DNA of 64,000 nt. Source: a bacterium. Its GTDB lineage: Bacteria > UBP15 > UBA6099 > JAJRTR01. The position numbers and the translations under genes were made by a program. The notes beneath the pieces are model-generated. The model made no database searches and was not told where the DNA came from. It was given only the letters and a program-made list of their open reading frames with translations. The DNA is taken from positions 1 through 64,000 of the forward strand of contig JAJRTR010000174.1 in NCBI GenBank assembly GCA_024278215.1. The letters run 5' to 3'. Position 1 is the first letter of the stretch. Each line of letters begins with the position of its first letter. This document shows, one piece after another, positions 18,576 through 26,915 of this stretch.

Positions 18576-19628
18576 TCACGCGTTGAACTGGCGGCTGTGG
18601 GACGAAGTTGTGAAGTCTCTGTATTTGCGTGAATTCATGATGATCTTCGCCGCACCGCGAATGCACGACATCTGCCCCTTTTTCGATTTGACGCATTTGA
18701 GGCCCGTGATATGCTCGACAAGTCTGGAAAAACCTTCAACCTGCGCGTTGCCGCCCGAGAGGAAAAGCCCGCTCTTTTTTATATCTTCCGACAAATCAGG
18801 CGGCACTTTTTCGAGAACCGACTTCATAGTGTTTACAATCTGGTTCAGCGGCGCTTCCATCATTTCCCTGATCTCCCAGTTGGCCACAAAAACAGCCCTC
18901 GGCAATCCGTCGACAACACTTTTCCCGTATATCTCGCGCGACTCGTCCCTGTCCGACGGATATGCGCTTCCCATAGAAATCTTCAACTGCTCCGCCGTAT
19001 GCGATCCGATAAGTATCTGGTGGTTCTTCCTGACTCCGTTGATAATCGCCTCGGTGAGGTCTTCGCCGCCCACCGGGTTGCAATGGGTGAGCATAAGGTC
19101 GCCGCCGATAAAAACAGCCGCCTGCGTTGTGCCGCCGCCCAGATAGAAAGCAACCGTTCCTTTTCCGTCGCCTATCGGGAGATTCATACCTATAGCCGCC
19201 GCTATCGGAGCTTCCACCAGCATCACTTCCCTGCCGCCCACCTGCACCGCTATGTCCTCGAACGCTTTCTTTTCGACATCCGTCGCGCCCGACGGCACTA
19301 CCATCGCGATGCGTGCGCCGAGCAGTGCTTTCCTATTGAACACCTGGTCGAGAAACCGCTTCAGCATTTCTTCCGCCAGATCGAAATTTTCTATCACACC
19401 GTGTTCGAGCGGCTGATGCACCTCCACATGCGGCGGGCACCTTCCGTACATCTTGTATGCTTCCCTGCCTACAGCCTGCACTTCGCCTTCCCTGTACGAC
19501 ACAGCCACGAAAGACGGTTCGTTGAGCACCATTTCCTGCGTTTTCTCATATATTTTTGTCCTGGTGGTTCCCATGTCAACGGCAAGGTCCAGCGAGAACA
19601 GTGTTTTTAAGGATTTAAGGAAATTCAT
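18576..19628 (-). CDS. mreB: Divergent MreB with altered ATPase-site residues
   Basis: 350 residues of the actin/MreB fold. Phosphate-1 region AVDMGTTRTKIY, adenosine region SGLFLSGGNAQVEGFSRLVE and the body GGEDLTEAIINGVRKNH are clear. Two conserved places differ from typical MreB: the catalytic glutamate segment LIEEPMAAAIG reads LVEAPIAAAIG, and VDIGGGTTE reads AFYLGGGTTQ. In E. coli, changes at these places impair ATP hydrolysis. The gene still sits in the normal mreBCD-mrdA order and overlaps maf by 4 bases. I therefore call it the rod-shape MreB, possibly with reduced or altered ATPase activity. The C-terminus ends in a basic tail (SHSRQFNA). Confidence 0.9.
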   Translation of the reverse strand: MNFLKSLKTLFSLDLAVDMGTTRTKIYEKTQEMVLNEPSFVAVSYREGEVQAVGREAYKMYGRCPPHVEVHQPLEHGVIENFDLAEEMLKRFLDQVFNRKALLGARIAMVVPSGATDVEKKAFEDIAVQVGGREVMLVEAPIAAAIGMNLPIGDGKGTVAFYLGGGTTQAAVFIGGDLMLTHCNPVGGEDLTEAIINGVRKNHQILIGSHTAEQLKISMGSAYPSDRDESREIYGKSVVDGLPRAVFVANWEIREMMEAPLNQIVNTMKSVLEKVPPDLSEDIKKSGLFLSGGNAQVEGFSRLVEHITGLKCVKSKKGQMSCIRGAAKIIMNSRKYRDFTTSSHSRQFNA

Positions 19629-20242
19629 TTCTTTTTCCAGAACTCCGCAATATTCATTGAATAAACTTCTTCGAGCGCCGCCGCAACCTGTGCAACCGGC
19701 AGACCGACTATGTTCGGATAGCAGCCTTCGACACGCCGCACAAATAGCGCCGCGCGTGATTGTATACCATAACCGCCCGCTTTGTCGAACGGTTCGCCGG
19801 TCGCTATGTATGCGTCTATCATTTCATTCGGGATGTCTTTGAATTCGACCTTTGTTGTCTCCACAAATTCGGTGCGCGGGCCACCGGGCACAGCAGCCAT
19901 AGCACATGCGGTGATTACTTCATGCACTCTTCCGCTGAGCAGTCTCAGCATACGCCTCGCGTCCTGCTCGTCCGCAGGTTTTCCGAATATCTCGCCGCCA
20001 AGGGCGACCACCGTGTCGGCACATAATATCACCGCGTCGGCTGCGGCATCGGCTGTTTTCAGCGCAGCGTCGAGTTTTATCGACGCCGCACAAGCGGCGA
20101 ATTCCACCGGAGCCAGTTCTTCAGGGTCAAGGTTCGACTCTTCTTCCTCACCGTCGAGTGATATAACATCGAAGCGGATTCCAACCTGTCGCAGCAAAGC
20201 CGCGCGTCTTGGGGAAGCGGACGCGAGTATAAGTTTTTTCAT
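19625..20242 (-). CDS. maf: Maf-family nucleotide pyrophosphatase
   Basis: 205 residues. LILASASPRRAALLRQVG at the start, ILCADTVVALGGEIFGKP and YIATGEPFDKAGGYGIQ are the Maf/YhdE signatures. Members hydrolyse dTTP/UTP or modified nucleotides and are often next to mreB. ATGA overlaps with sppA upstream and mreB downstream indicate a tightly coupled operon. Confidence 0.94.
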   Translation of the reverse strand: MKKLILASASPRRAALLRQVGIRFDVISLDGEEEESNLDPEELAPVEFAACAASIKLDAALKTADAAADAVILCADTVVALGGEIFGKPADEQDARRMLRLLSGRVHEVITACAMAAVPGGPRTEFVETTKVEFKDIPNEMIDAYIATGEPFDKAGGYGIQSRAALFVRRVEGCYPNIVGLPVAQVAAALEEVYSMNIAEFWKKK

Positions 20243-21222
20243 TGTTTCAGTAATGTTCCGTTCAAAAGGATGTTCTGTGATAACTTTCTGAGCGTGGCCT
20301 CGTATCCATCGGAGTAGGCCGCTCCGTCGAGTGATTCGAACAGCATGGAGAACGGATTTTCCTTCTGGAGATACTCCACCTGCGGTGATTCCCCGAGCCC
20401 TGCCTTCTCCGCGGCAAACAACACGGCATCCTGCAGGCCGCCGATATGGTCCACAAGATTCGCCCCGAGCGCCTGCTCGCCGGTCATCACCCGTCCGTCA
20501 GCGATTTTCCTCAATTCGTCGATGTCCATTCCACGGCCCTTCGCGACATCCGCTATGAACTGTTCGTGAATATTGCCCAGCATATCGTCGAACATTTTAC
20601 GCTCTTCCGGCGTCAGGTTCCTGTATGGCGATCCCATGTCCTTGTGTTCTCCGCTCGTCATTACAACCGCGTTTATGCCGAGTTTCTCCATGAGGTCTCC
20701 CCACTGCATATAGCTCATTATCACACCGATACTGCCGGTTAGTGTCGCGGGATTGCTGTAAATCACGTTACATGCGGACGCGACGTAATATCCGCCTGAT
20801 GCCGTTACATCGCCGAACGAAGCTACTACCAGCTTTTTTTCCTTATTTCGTATCCGCATTATCTCGTTGTATATTTCCTGCGAACCGGCCGCGCTGCCGC
20901 CCGGACTGTTGATGCGTATGACCAGCGCCTTTATCTTCTTGTTGCGCGACGCCTTTCTCAGAATTCGCACAATTGTATCCGAGCCGCTCGAAGCATTGCT
21001 CATGAAACCGCCCGCGCCCGACTGGCCGCTGTGGATCACTCCCGTGATGTAAAGCATACCGATCCTGTCGCTACCTGTTGAAGATGAAGAGAAAACACTT
21101 CTCATCGAGGAATCCGACGTGTTTCGCCTGCCCATCACCACTACAAGCCCTACCAGAATCATGAACATGAAAAACACAACTGTCACTATACCGCAACCTA
21201 TCAATATGTTCTTATTCTTCAT
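20239..21222 (-). CDS. sppA: Signal peptide peptidase SppA (36K type)
   Basis: About 327 residues from MKNKNILIGCGIVTVVFF at 21222, with AGGAG five bases upstream. One N-terminal membrane anchor is followed by an S49 serine protease domain. RINSPGGSAAGSQEIY and VTASGGYYVASACNVIYSNP carry the conserved substrate-binding and nucleophile regions, and GSIGVIMSYMQ follows. It degrades cleaved signal peptides in the membrane. Its length is that of the single-domain SppA. Confidence 0.93.
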   Translation of the reverse strand: MKNKNILIGCGIVTVVFFMFMILVGLVVVMGRRNTSDSSMRSVFSSSSTGSDRIGMLYITGVIHSGQSGAGGFMSNASSGSDTIVRILRKASRNKKIKALVIRINSPGGSAAGSQEIYNEIMRIRNKEKKLVVASFGDVTASGGYYVASACNVIYSNPATLTGSIGVIMSYMQWGDLMEKLGINAVVMTSGEHKDMGSPYRNLTPEERKMFDDMLGNIHEQFIADVAKGRGMDIDELRKIADGRVMTGEQALGANLVDHIGGLQDAVLFAAEKAGLGESPQVEYLQKENPFSMLFESLDGAAYSDGYEATLRKLSQNILLNGTLLKQ

Positions 21223-21233
21223 AACGACTCCTC

Positions 21234-22250
21234 TCACGCGTCTCTGATTATCTTTATTTCAGTGCCGCATTTACCGCATTTCGTATTGTCGAGCCCGCCG
21301 ACCTCCGTTGAATATCCTGTTCTGCGAATCAGCGCGTTGCCGCATTCCGGGCATAATGTTTTGGAAAACTCCGGGTCACCGGTGTTGCCCAGATAAACAT
21401 AATTCAGGTGTTCCGACGCTGCCGCGTGCGCCTCGACAAGCGTCTTGACAGGTGTCGGCGCAATGTTTAACCGACAGGCCGGGAAGTACCTCGAAAGATG
21501 CAGCGGGATATCTTTTGATAATGACGCGATCCATTCGGCCTGCTCCGCTATCCCGCGTATATCATCGTTTAACGTGGGGATCACAAGCAGCGTGACCTCG
21601 ACATGCACACCAGCCGCTACAGATTCCTCGATTGTTCTTTTTACCGGCCCGAGGCGTCCGTTGCAATATTTCCTGTAGAAATTGTCTTCAAAAGCTTTCA
21701 GGTCGACATTCATGGCGTCGACCGAGGGAAGCAACTCGGAGAGCGGCGCTTCATTGACAAAACCGTTTGTAACAAGAACCACCTTCTGCCCGTTCTCCCT
21801 CACGAGCGGAGCCGTGTCGCGAATAAACTCGAACCATATAAACGGCTCGTTATATGTAAACGCTATGCCGATATTATTACCGCCGCAATTCTTAACTTCT
21901 TCCGCGAGTGCGTGCGGCGTCACCTCTCGCGTCGACGGATCGCCCTGCGAAAGCAAATCATTCTGGCAGAACGCGCATCTGAAATTACAGCCTTTCCCAC
22001 CTATCGAAAGGATGTCTTTTCCGGGATTGAAATGATAGAGCGGTTTCTTCTCGATGGGATCGACGGCAATGGAAACATAACGACCGTAATTTGTCGCAAT
22101 AAGCCTGCCTCCGATGTTTTTCCTCGACCTGCATATTCCGGTTTTGCCTTCCGCAATCCCGCATTCATGAGGGCAGAGTCCGCAAGCGATCTTCGCGCCG
22201 TCACGCACTGTATAATATGCCGCTTCAGGTTGCTCGACCGACATCCGCAT
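21234..22250 (-). CDS. amrS: AmmeMemoRadiSam-system radical SAM enzyme
   Basis: About 338 residues. An N-terminal zinc-binding part (IACGLCPHECGIAEGKTGIC) precedes the radical SAM motif GCNFRCAFCQN (CxxxCxxC for the 4Fe-4S cluster). The rest matches the AmmeMemoRadiSam radical SAM protein (GIAFTYNEPFIWFEF, MNVDLKAFEDNFYRKYCNG, PLHLSRYFPAC). The C-terminus adds a zinc ribbon (LCPECGNALIRR and TKCGKCGTEIK). The partners AMMECR1 and Memo are not in the window. The ATG overlaps the stop of the remB-like gene (TGATG). Its substrate is unknown. Confidence 0.9.
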   Translation of the reverse strand: MRMSVEQPEAAYYTVRDGAKIACGLCPHECGIAEGKTGICRSRKNIGGRLIATNYGRYVSIAVDPIEKKPLYHFNPGKDILSIGGKGCNFRCAFCQNDLLSQGDPSTREVTPHALAEEVKNCGGNNIGIAFTYNEPFIWFEFIRDTAPLVRENGQKVVLVTNGFVNEAPLSELLPSVDAMNVDLKAFEDNFYRKYCNGRLGPVKRTIEESVAAGVHVEVTLLVIPTLNDDIRGIAEQAEWIASLSKDIPLHLSRYFPACRLNIAPTPVKTLVEAHAAASEHLNYVYLGNTGDPEFSKTLCPECGNALIRRTGYSTEVGGLDNTKCGKCGTEIKIIRDA

Positions 22251-22600
22251 CAATCCTTTTCCTTCTGCGCCTCGCCGGTTTCAGCAATTGGCTTTTTAAC
22301 CAGTTTCCTTTTCGACTGCGTCGCATATATATCTTCTTTCCTTATCCCCAGCAGTTCTTCCCTGTCCGAATTCGATCTCGCCTTAAGCGTGTTCGATGAA
22401 ATTCTGGTTATATAAGCCTCGCTGTCTGTCAGAACGAGCGAAGTCCACTTGCCCTCGGATATGTCGTTGACTTTTTTTCCGTTAACCAGTTCGTTGAAAA
22501 ACTTTTTACCCTTTGTATCTTTTTTCAAAGAGGCGATTGAAAAAACGCCGATCACTTCATCGTGTTTAAGCATCACGTTGTTGCCTATATGCAGATACAA
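22250..22600 (-). CDS. RemB/YaaB-like DUF370 protein
   Basis: 116 residues. The first ~85 match DUF370 regulators: MYLHIGNNVMLKHDEVIGVF, SLVLTDSEAYITRISSNTLKAR. In Bacillus, YaaB/RemB and RemA act in biofilm-matrix gene control. The C-terminal 30 residues are a charged tail. It heads the mre operon, and 220 bases with no gene separate it from the PAS gene upstream. Confidence 0.82.
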   Translation of the reverse strand: MYLHIGNNVMLKHDEVIGVFSIASLKKDTKGKKFFNELVNGKKVNDISEGKWTSLVLTDSEAYITRISSNTLKARSNSDREELLGIRKEDIYATQSKRKLVKKPIAETGEAQKEKD

Positions 22601-22819
22601 GCCGTACCCCCATGAATTTTTTCACATTACATATCCGTCAAAATCGCCGTAACAGAATTCCCCTTCAAGGATGGAACGGGAAGAACCATTGAACCACGAT
22701 CCATTCAGGTTGCAAATCCCATAATCAACATATTATAGTTCCACAATACAGTTTTGTCCGATGCTTGGAATAATTGGCTCTGTTGCTGAAAACGCAAATA
22801 TTTCACGAAGCAACCGCAT

Positions 22820-23311
22820 TCAGGATTTCGTGATTTCTCTGAAAACAAAAAGCGCCCCCTGTTTCGCGCCGGATTCATCCTTGATTATTGCGCCTCTGCC
22901 CCACACGGGCCTCTTCCTGCCATCTGCCGCCAGCAGAACACTGTTGTCCTTGAAAATCACAATTGCGCCTTTATTTATTACACCCGCCGCAAGTTCGTCG
23001 TGCTGCTCGCCGGTCCCGGAATCGACTATGTTCAACACATCCTCCAACGACATCCCGGAAGTTGCCCGCTCGCTCTGTCCGGTGAGCACTTCAGCGACGG
23101 GATTCATCGAAACAACTCTGCCGTCCATGTCTGTCGTGACAATTCCAAGACCTACCCTTGAAAGGGCCGCTGTAATACGTTTTTCCTTTTCAGCACTTTC
23201 GACCGTTTCAACCCGGCCTGCCGCGCCGCCGCTTTTCAAGTTCTCTATCTCCTGTTCGAGAAGAAACACCCTGTCCGACAGCTCCTGATATGTTGGTTTT
23301 TCGAATCGCAT
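22820..23311 (-). CDS. Stand-alone PAS-domain protein
   Basis: About 163 residues from MRFEKPTYQELSDRVFLLEQ (GGCGG upstream). A coiled coil (~10-35) leads into one PAS domain (~50-160) with ITAALSRVGLGIVTTDMDGR, VVSMNPVAEVLTGQSERAT and ALFVFREITKS. No kinase or other output domain is attached. It might dimerise with one of the kinases in the region or bind a ligand; the sequence does not say which. Confidence 0.85.
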   Translation of the reverse strand: MRFEKPTYQELSDRVFLLEQEIENLKSGGAAGRVETVESAEKEKRITAALSRVGLGIVTTDMDGRVVSMNPVAEVLTGQSERATSGMSLEDVLNIVDSGTGEQHDELAAGVINKGAIVIFKDNSVLLAADGRKRPVWGRGAIIKDESGAKQGALFVFREITKS

Positions 23312-23459
23312 TGCCAACCGCCTTTCCAAATGAATTTACTAAAGAACCGCTTGCAAGCAGTCCTGAGAATATACAAGAAGCCTGCTTCCCTGAAACATAC
23401 TTTGAAATGCACATGTCAGCCCGATTATGTATTCTACAACGAAAAGTTACATTAAGAAA

Positions 23460-23490
23460 GTGACAATACTTCACCAAATGCTGGTATAAT
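23460..23490 (+). promoter_or_regulatory. Possible sigma-70 promoter for the RND gene
   Basis: A perfect TATAAT at 23485-23490 lies 36 bases before the RND start. The best -35 is GTGACA at 23460-23465, with a 19-base spacer that is longer than ideal. GGAG follows about eight bases before the ATG. Confidence 0.5.
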
Positions 23491-23525
23491 ATATTGAGAT
23501 TTCACTTTTACTTGGAGTATATGCC

Positions 23526-26500
23526 ATGGTAGCGATAGATTTTTTTCTGCGCAAACGCATTTTCAGTTTCATACTCATGGGACTTGTAATAGTAATCGGC
23601 TATACATCCGTTACCAGACTACATGTCGAAACCCTGCCGGAAGTCAACGCGCCTGTGATCTTTGCCGCCCTGCCGCTGCCCGGCGGCGCGCCCGAGGAGG
23701 TCGAGATGCTGGTGACGAACCCGGTCGAGGAAAGACTCGCCGAGATCGAGGGCATCTCAAAGATAACATCTTCATCCTGGCAGAATGTTTCCATTATTAT
23801 CTGTTTCTTCGACCGTTCGGTGGACCCCGGGGAGAAATATAAAGAATTCCGCAGTGCTATCCAGCAGGTGAAATCGAAATTGCCGTCGGAAGTCCTGGAC
23901 CCGATTATCGAAGAGATAAGTTTCGAGAATCTCCCGATGATGTTCGTGGGTTTTGCGGACGAAGAGAAAACGCAATACGAGCTGAGCCGCGACGCGGTGA
24001 AGCTGAAAAAAGAACTATCTGCCCTGTCGGGCGTAAAAAAAGTGGTAATGAAAGGCGCGACGGATAAGCGCATCGAAGTGCTCGTGCGACCCGAAAGCCT
24101 CAAGAAGTTCGGCGCGGCCCCGATGGCGGATGTTATAGATAAATTCAACGAGATCAACACCAATATGCCCGGCGGCAAACTCAATCTGATGGGTACGGAA
24201 TATGTCGTCAGGACAATAGGCAAATTCAGCGGAGTAAATGACCTGAAGAAGATGGTGCTCGGTGTGCATGATGGCGAATCCGTCACGCTGGGAAAGCTCG
24301 CGGACGTACATGAGAATTACCCCGAACCGGAAACGATCGTGCATCTGGACGGTAAGCGCGGCGTGGCGCTCGGAATCATGAAGAAACGCGGTTTCGGGAC
24401 TATAGACGTTGCCGAAAGAGTAAAGGAAGTCCTGAAGAACTATCCTGATGTGGTGATTATGTCCGACTCCTCTGAGTTCATCGAGCACCAGATGGGCGAC
24501 CTGCGGACACACGCGCTCTGGGGCGCATGTCTCGTCATGCTGATTCTTTTTCTGTCGCTCGGGTTCAAAGTTGCCTCTATAGTAACTTTCGCGCTGCCCA
24601 TGTCGTTTTTTATGACATTCATGGCAATGAATTTCAAGGGAATGACAATAAATATGGTCACGCTTTTCTCGCTGCTGCTTGCACTGGGAATGATGGTAGA
24701 CAACTCGATAGTGGTGTGCGAAAACATAGTGCGGCACCGCTCGCTGGGCGCGAGTCCGCGAACGGCGGCGCTCGAGGGCGCGGGCGAAGTAAGCTGGCCG
24801 ATATTTTCATCTACAGCAGCTATCGTTTCGGCTTTTCTGCCTATGGCGTTCTTTCTCGGCGGCCCCATCGGTGAATTCACAAGGCCGATCCCCATCGTAG
24901 TCACCTTCGCGCTCGTGTCGTCTCTGTTCGTCGCCAATTTTTTCAACCCGATACTGTGCGAAACATTCCTGAAAAACGTAAAACATACGTCCGGTGGCCC
25001 CGGCAGCGGCACGATAGCCCAGCGCACATACAGGCGCGTCATGGAATGGAGCATCGATCACGGCGGCATAGTAGTTTCCGCCGCGCTGCTGCTTCTTGTC
25101 GGCGCTGTTTTGATAATGGCGCTGAAAATCGTAGGGCTACAGCTTTTCCCGCAGCTCGACACCGCAAAGTTTTATATCGACCTGCGAACACCGGCCGGCA
25201 CAAAGCTTGAAGATACACAAAGGGAAGTTCGAAAGATCGAAAAACTGTTCGACAATTCCAAATATGTCTCCCACTATATCGCCAATATCGGCACATCGGG
25301 CATGCGCGTCGAGATCGATGACACAGTGGATTTCGGCTCGAATATCGCCCGTTTCATCGTGGACCTCGAGCCCGCGTCAAAAGTCAACCGTGGAAACAAG
25401 GAAACGATCCATCACTTCAGGGAAGAAATACCGAAGTTGCTGAAAAAGGACACGAAAATCAATTTCATAGAAAAAATGCTCGGACCGCCCGTTGGCAAGC
25501 CGATAAATGTGCAGGTTTCGGGTCCGGAGTTCAAACAGCTCGGAGTTGTCAGGACGGCTATAAACAAGTTTTTGATGAATGAAAAAGGAGTTATCGACCT
25601 CGAGGATGATTTCCCGCAGAAAGTACCGCAGATTGTGCTGGAAGCGAACCAGGCGAATCTGGGCAGGCTCGGTATGACTACCCATGAAATAGGCGGTTTC
25701 ATTTTTCTCGCGCTCACCGGATACAAGATCGGAGACATGGTGATCGACGACGAAAAACATGACGTTTTTCTGAAAATTAAACAGGAAGGCGGCGGGATGG
25801 CCTCGATTCAGAACTCCGATTTTACCATGCCCGACGGCGAAAAAGTCAAGTTCTCCGACCTGCTGTCCTACAAAATAACAAGCGGCCTGTCGGCAGTCGA
25901 ACACCACAACGACAAACGCACAGTGAAAATCGAGGCGGGTGTGGCCGCCGGTTATGAAGCTGAACCTGTAATAACAAGGCTCAAGAAGGCAGTACCTGGA
26001 ATTCTTGAAAAGTTAAAAAAAGGGGATCCGTCAATAGGGAATGTCGAGGTTTCCTACGAAGGAGAAACGATGCTGCTCGGAGAAGCTTTCCAGGACCTGC
26101 TGACAGCTGTTCTCGTTTCCATCGCGCTCATATACCTGATACTGCTGCTCGAGTTCAGGTCGACTTTTCAGCCGCTGATAATTCTCGTATGTATCCCTTA
26201 TGCGCTGGTGGGCGTAATACTCGGGCTACTGATCATGGGCTACTCTTTCAGCATACTCGCGGGCATCGGACTGCTGTGCCTGATAGGTATTGTTGTTAAT
26301 AATGGGATAATATTTATCGACTACGCGAACCTGCTCCAGGAGCGTGGCAGGAGCCGCAGGGAAGCCTGTCTCGAAGCGTGCGCGACGCGCCTGCGACCGA
26401 TCATCCTCACCAAGGCCACCGTCATCCTCGGCATCATGCCGCTGGCGCTGGCCTCGGCTTCGAAAACCCAGTTCTGGAAACCGCTCTGCTGGGCGATTAT

Positions 26501-26633
26501 ATGGGGACTTCTTATTGCGACGACCCTCACGCTCATTATCATTCCCGTCGTATATTACATCACGGAAGGCTGGCGCAAACATTATTACGAAAAAAGGCCC
26601 GTCGATGAGCCGGTCATTGAGACTAAGGCATAG
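23526..26633 (+). CDS. RND-family efflux transporter (AcrB/HAE1-like)
   Basis: 1,035 residues with the full RND plan: a first helix (KRIFSFILMGLVIVIGYTSV), a large periplasmic loop starting LPEVNAPVIFAALPLPGGAP, helices 2-6 with the proton-relay LGMMVDNSIVVCENI, a second loop, and helices 8-12 with GIVVNNGIIFIDYANLLQER. These transporters use proton flow to expel compounds across the envelope together with a membrane-fusion protein and an outer-membrane channel. Neither partner lies next to it. The substrate is unknown. Confidence 0.94.
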   Translation: MVAIDFFLRKRIFSFILMGLVIVIGYTSVTRLHVETLPEVNAPVIFAALPLPGGAPEEVEMLVTNPVEERLAEIEGISKITSSSWQNVSIIICFFDRSVDPGEKYKEFRSAIQQVKSKLPSEVLDPIIEEISFENLPMMFVGFADEEKTQYELSRDAVKLKKELSALSGVKKVVMKGATDKRIEVLVRPESLKKFGAAPMADVIDKFNEINTNMPGGKLNLMGTEYVVRTIGKFSGVNDLKKMVLGVHDGESVTLGKLADVHENYPEPETIVHLDGKRGVALGIMKKRGFGTIDVAERVKEVLKNYPDVVIMSDSSEFIEHQMGDLRTHALWGACLVMLILFLSLGFKVASIVTFALPMSFFMTFMAMNFKGMTINMVTLFSLLLALGMMVDNSIVVCENIVRHRSLGASPRTAALEGAGEVSWPIFSSTAAIVSAFLPMAFFLGGPIGEFTRPIPIVVTFALVSSLFVANFFNPILCETFLKNVKHTSGGPGSGTIAQRTYRRVMEWSIDHGGIVVSAALLLLVGAVLIMALKIVGLQLFPQLDTAKFYIDLRTPAGTKLEDTQREVRKIEKLFDNSKYVSHYIANIGTSGMRVEIDDTVDFGSNIARFIVDLEPASKVNRGNKETIHHFREEIPKLLKKDTKINFIEKMLGPPVGKPINVQVSGPEFKQLGVVRTAINKFLMNEKGVIDLEDDFPQKVPQIVLEANQANLGRLGMTTHEIGGFIFLALTGYKIGDMVIDDEKHDVFLKIKQEGGGMASIQNSDFTMPDGEKVKFSDLLSYKITSGLSAVEHHNDKRTVKIEAGVAAGYEAEPVITRLKKAVPGILEKLKKGDPSIGNVEVSYEGETMLLGEAFQDLLTAVLVSIALIYLILLLEFRSTFQPLIILVCIPYALVGVILGLLIMGYSFSILAGIGLLCLIGIVVNNGIIFIDYANLLQERGRSRREACLEACATRLRPIILTKATVILGIMPLALASASKTQFWKPLCWAIIWGLLIATTLTLIIIPVVYYITEGWRKHYYEKRPVDEPVIETKA

Positions 26634-26702
26634 ATATTTAGAAATACTTGTGCGAATTCGTTCATTCCCTGAGGATTTTGTGGACATGATCCGAACTTGT
26701 CT

Positions 26703-26915
26703 TTAGCCTGGATTTATAGAAGAAGAAATCCGGAAAATCGTCCCGGACACCTATTCTACGCCCGCTGCGGCGGCGGCTCGGGATCTGTCGCATACCGGCA
26801 TTTTGCGAAAGAGTCCGTTGCGGCACCGGCTCCCTCACCTTTCACTTGCCGCACCTTGTATTATAAGTTGTTCTTTGGATATTTGAACCCGCGTTTGTGA
26901 AATATACGGGTTATA
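26703..26915 (+). repeat. MITE-like repeat family B, full copy
   Basis: About 213 bp, inverse of 13251-13462. Ends AGCCTGGATTT and ...GTGAAATATACGGGTTATAAT are imperfect inverted repeats. The last bases, TTATAA, form the leucine codon and stop of the glycosyltransferase gene on the other strand. The same interior words occur in both copies, including CTTGCCGCACCTTGTATTA. Confidence 0.78.
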
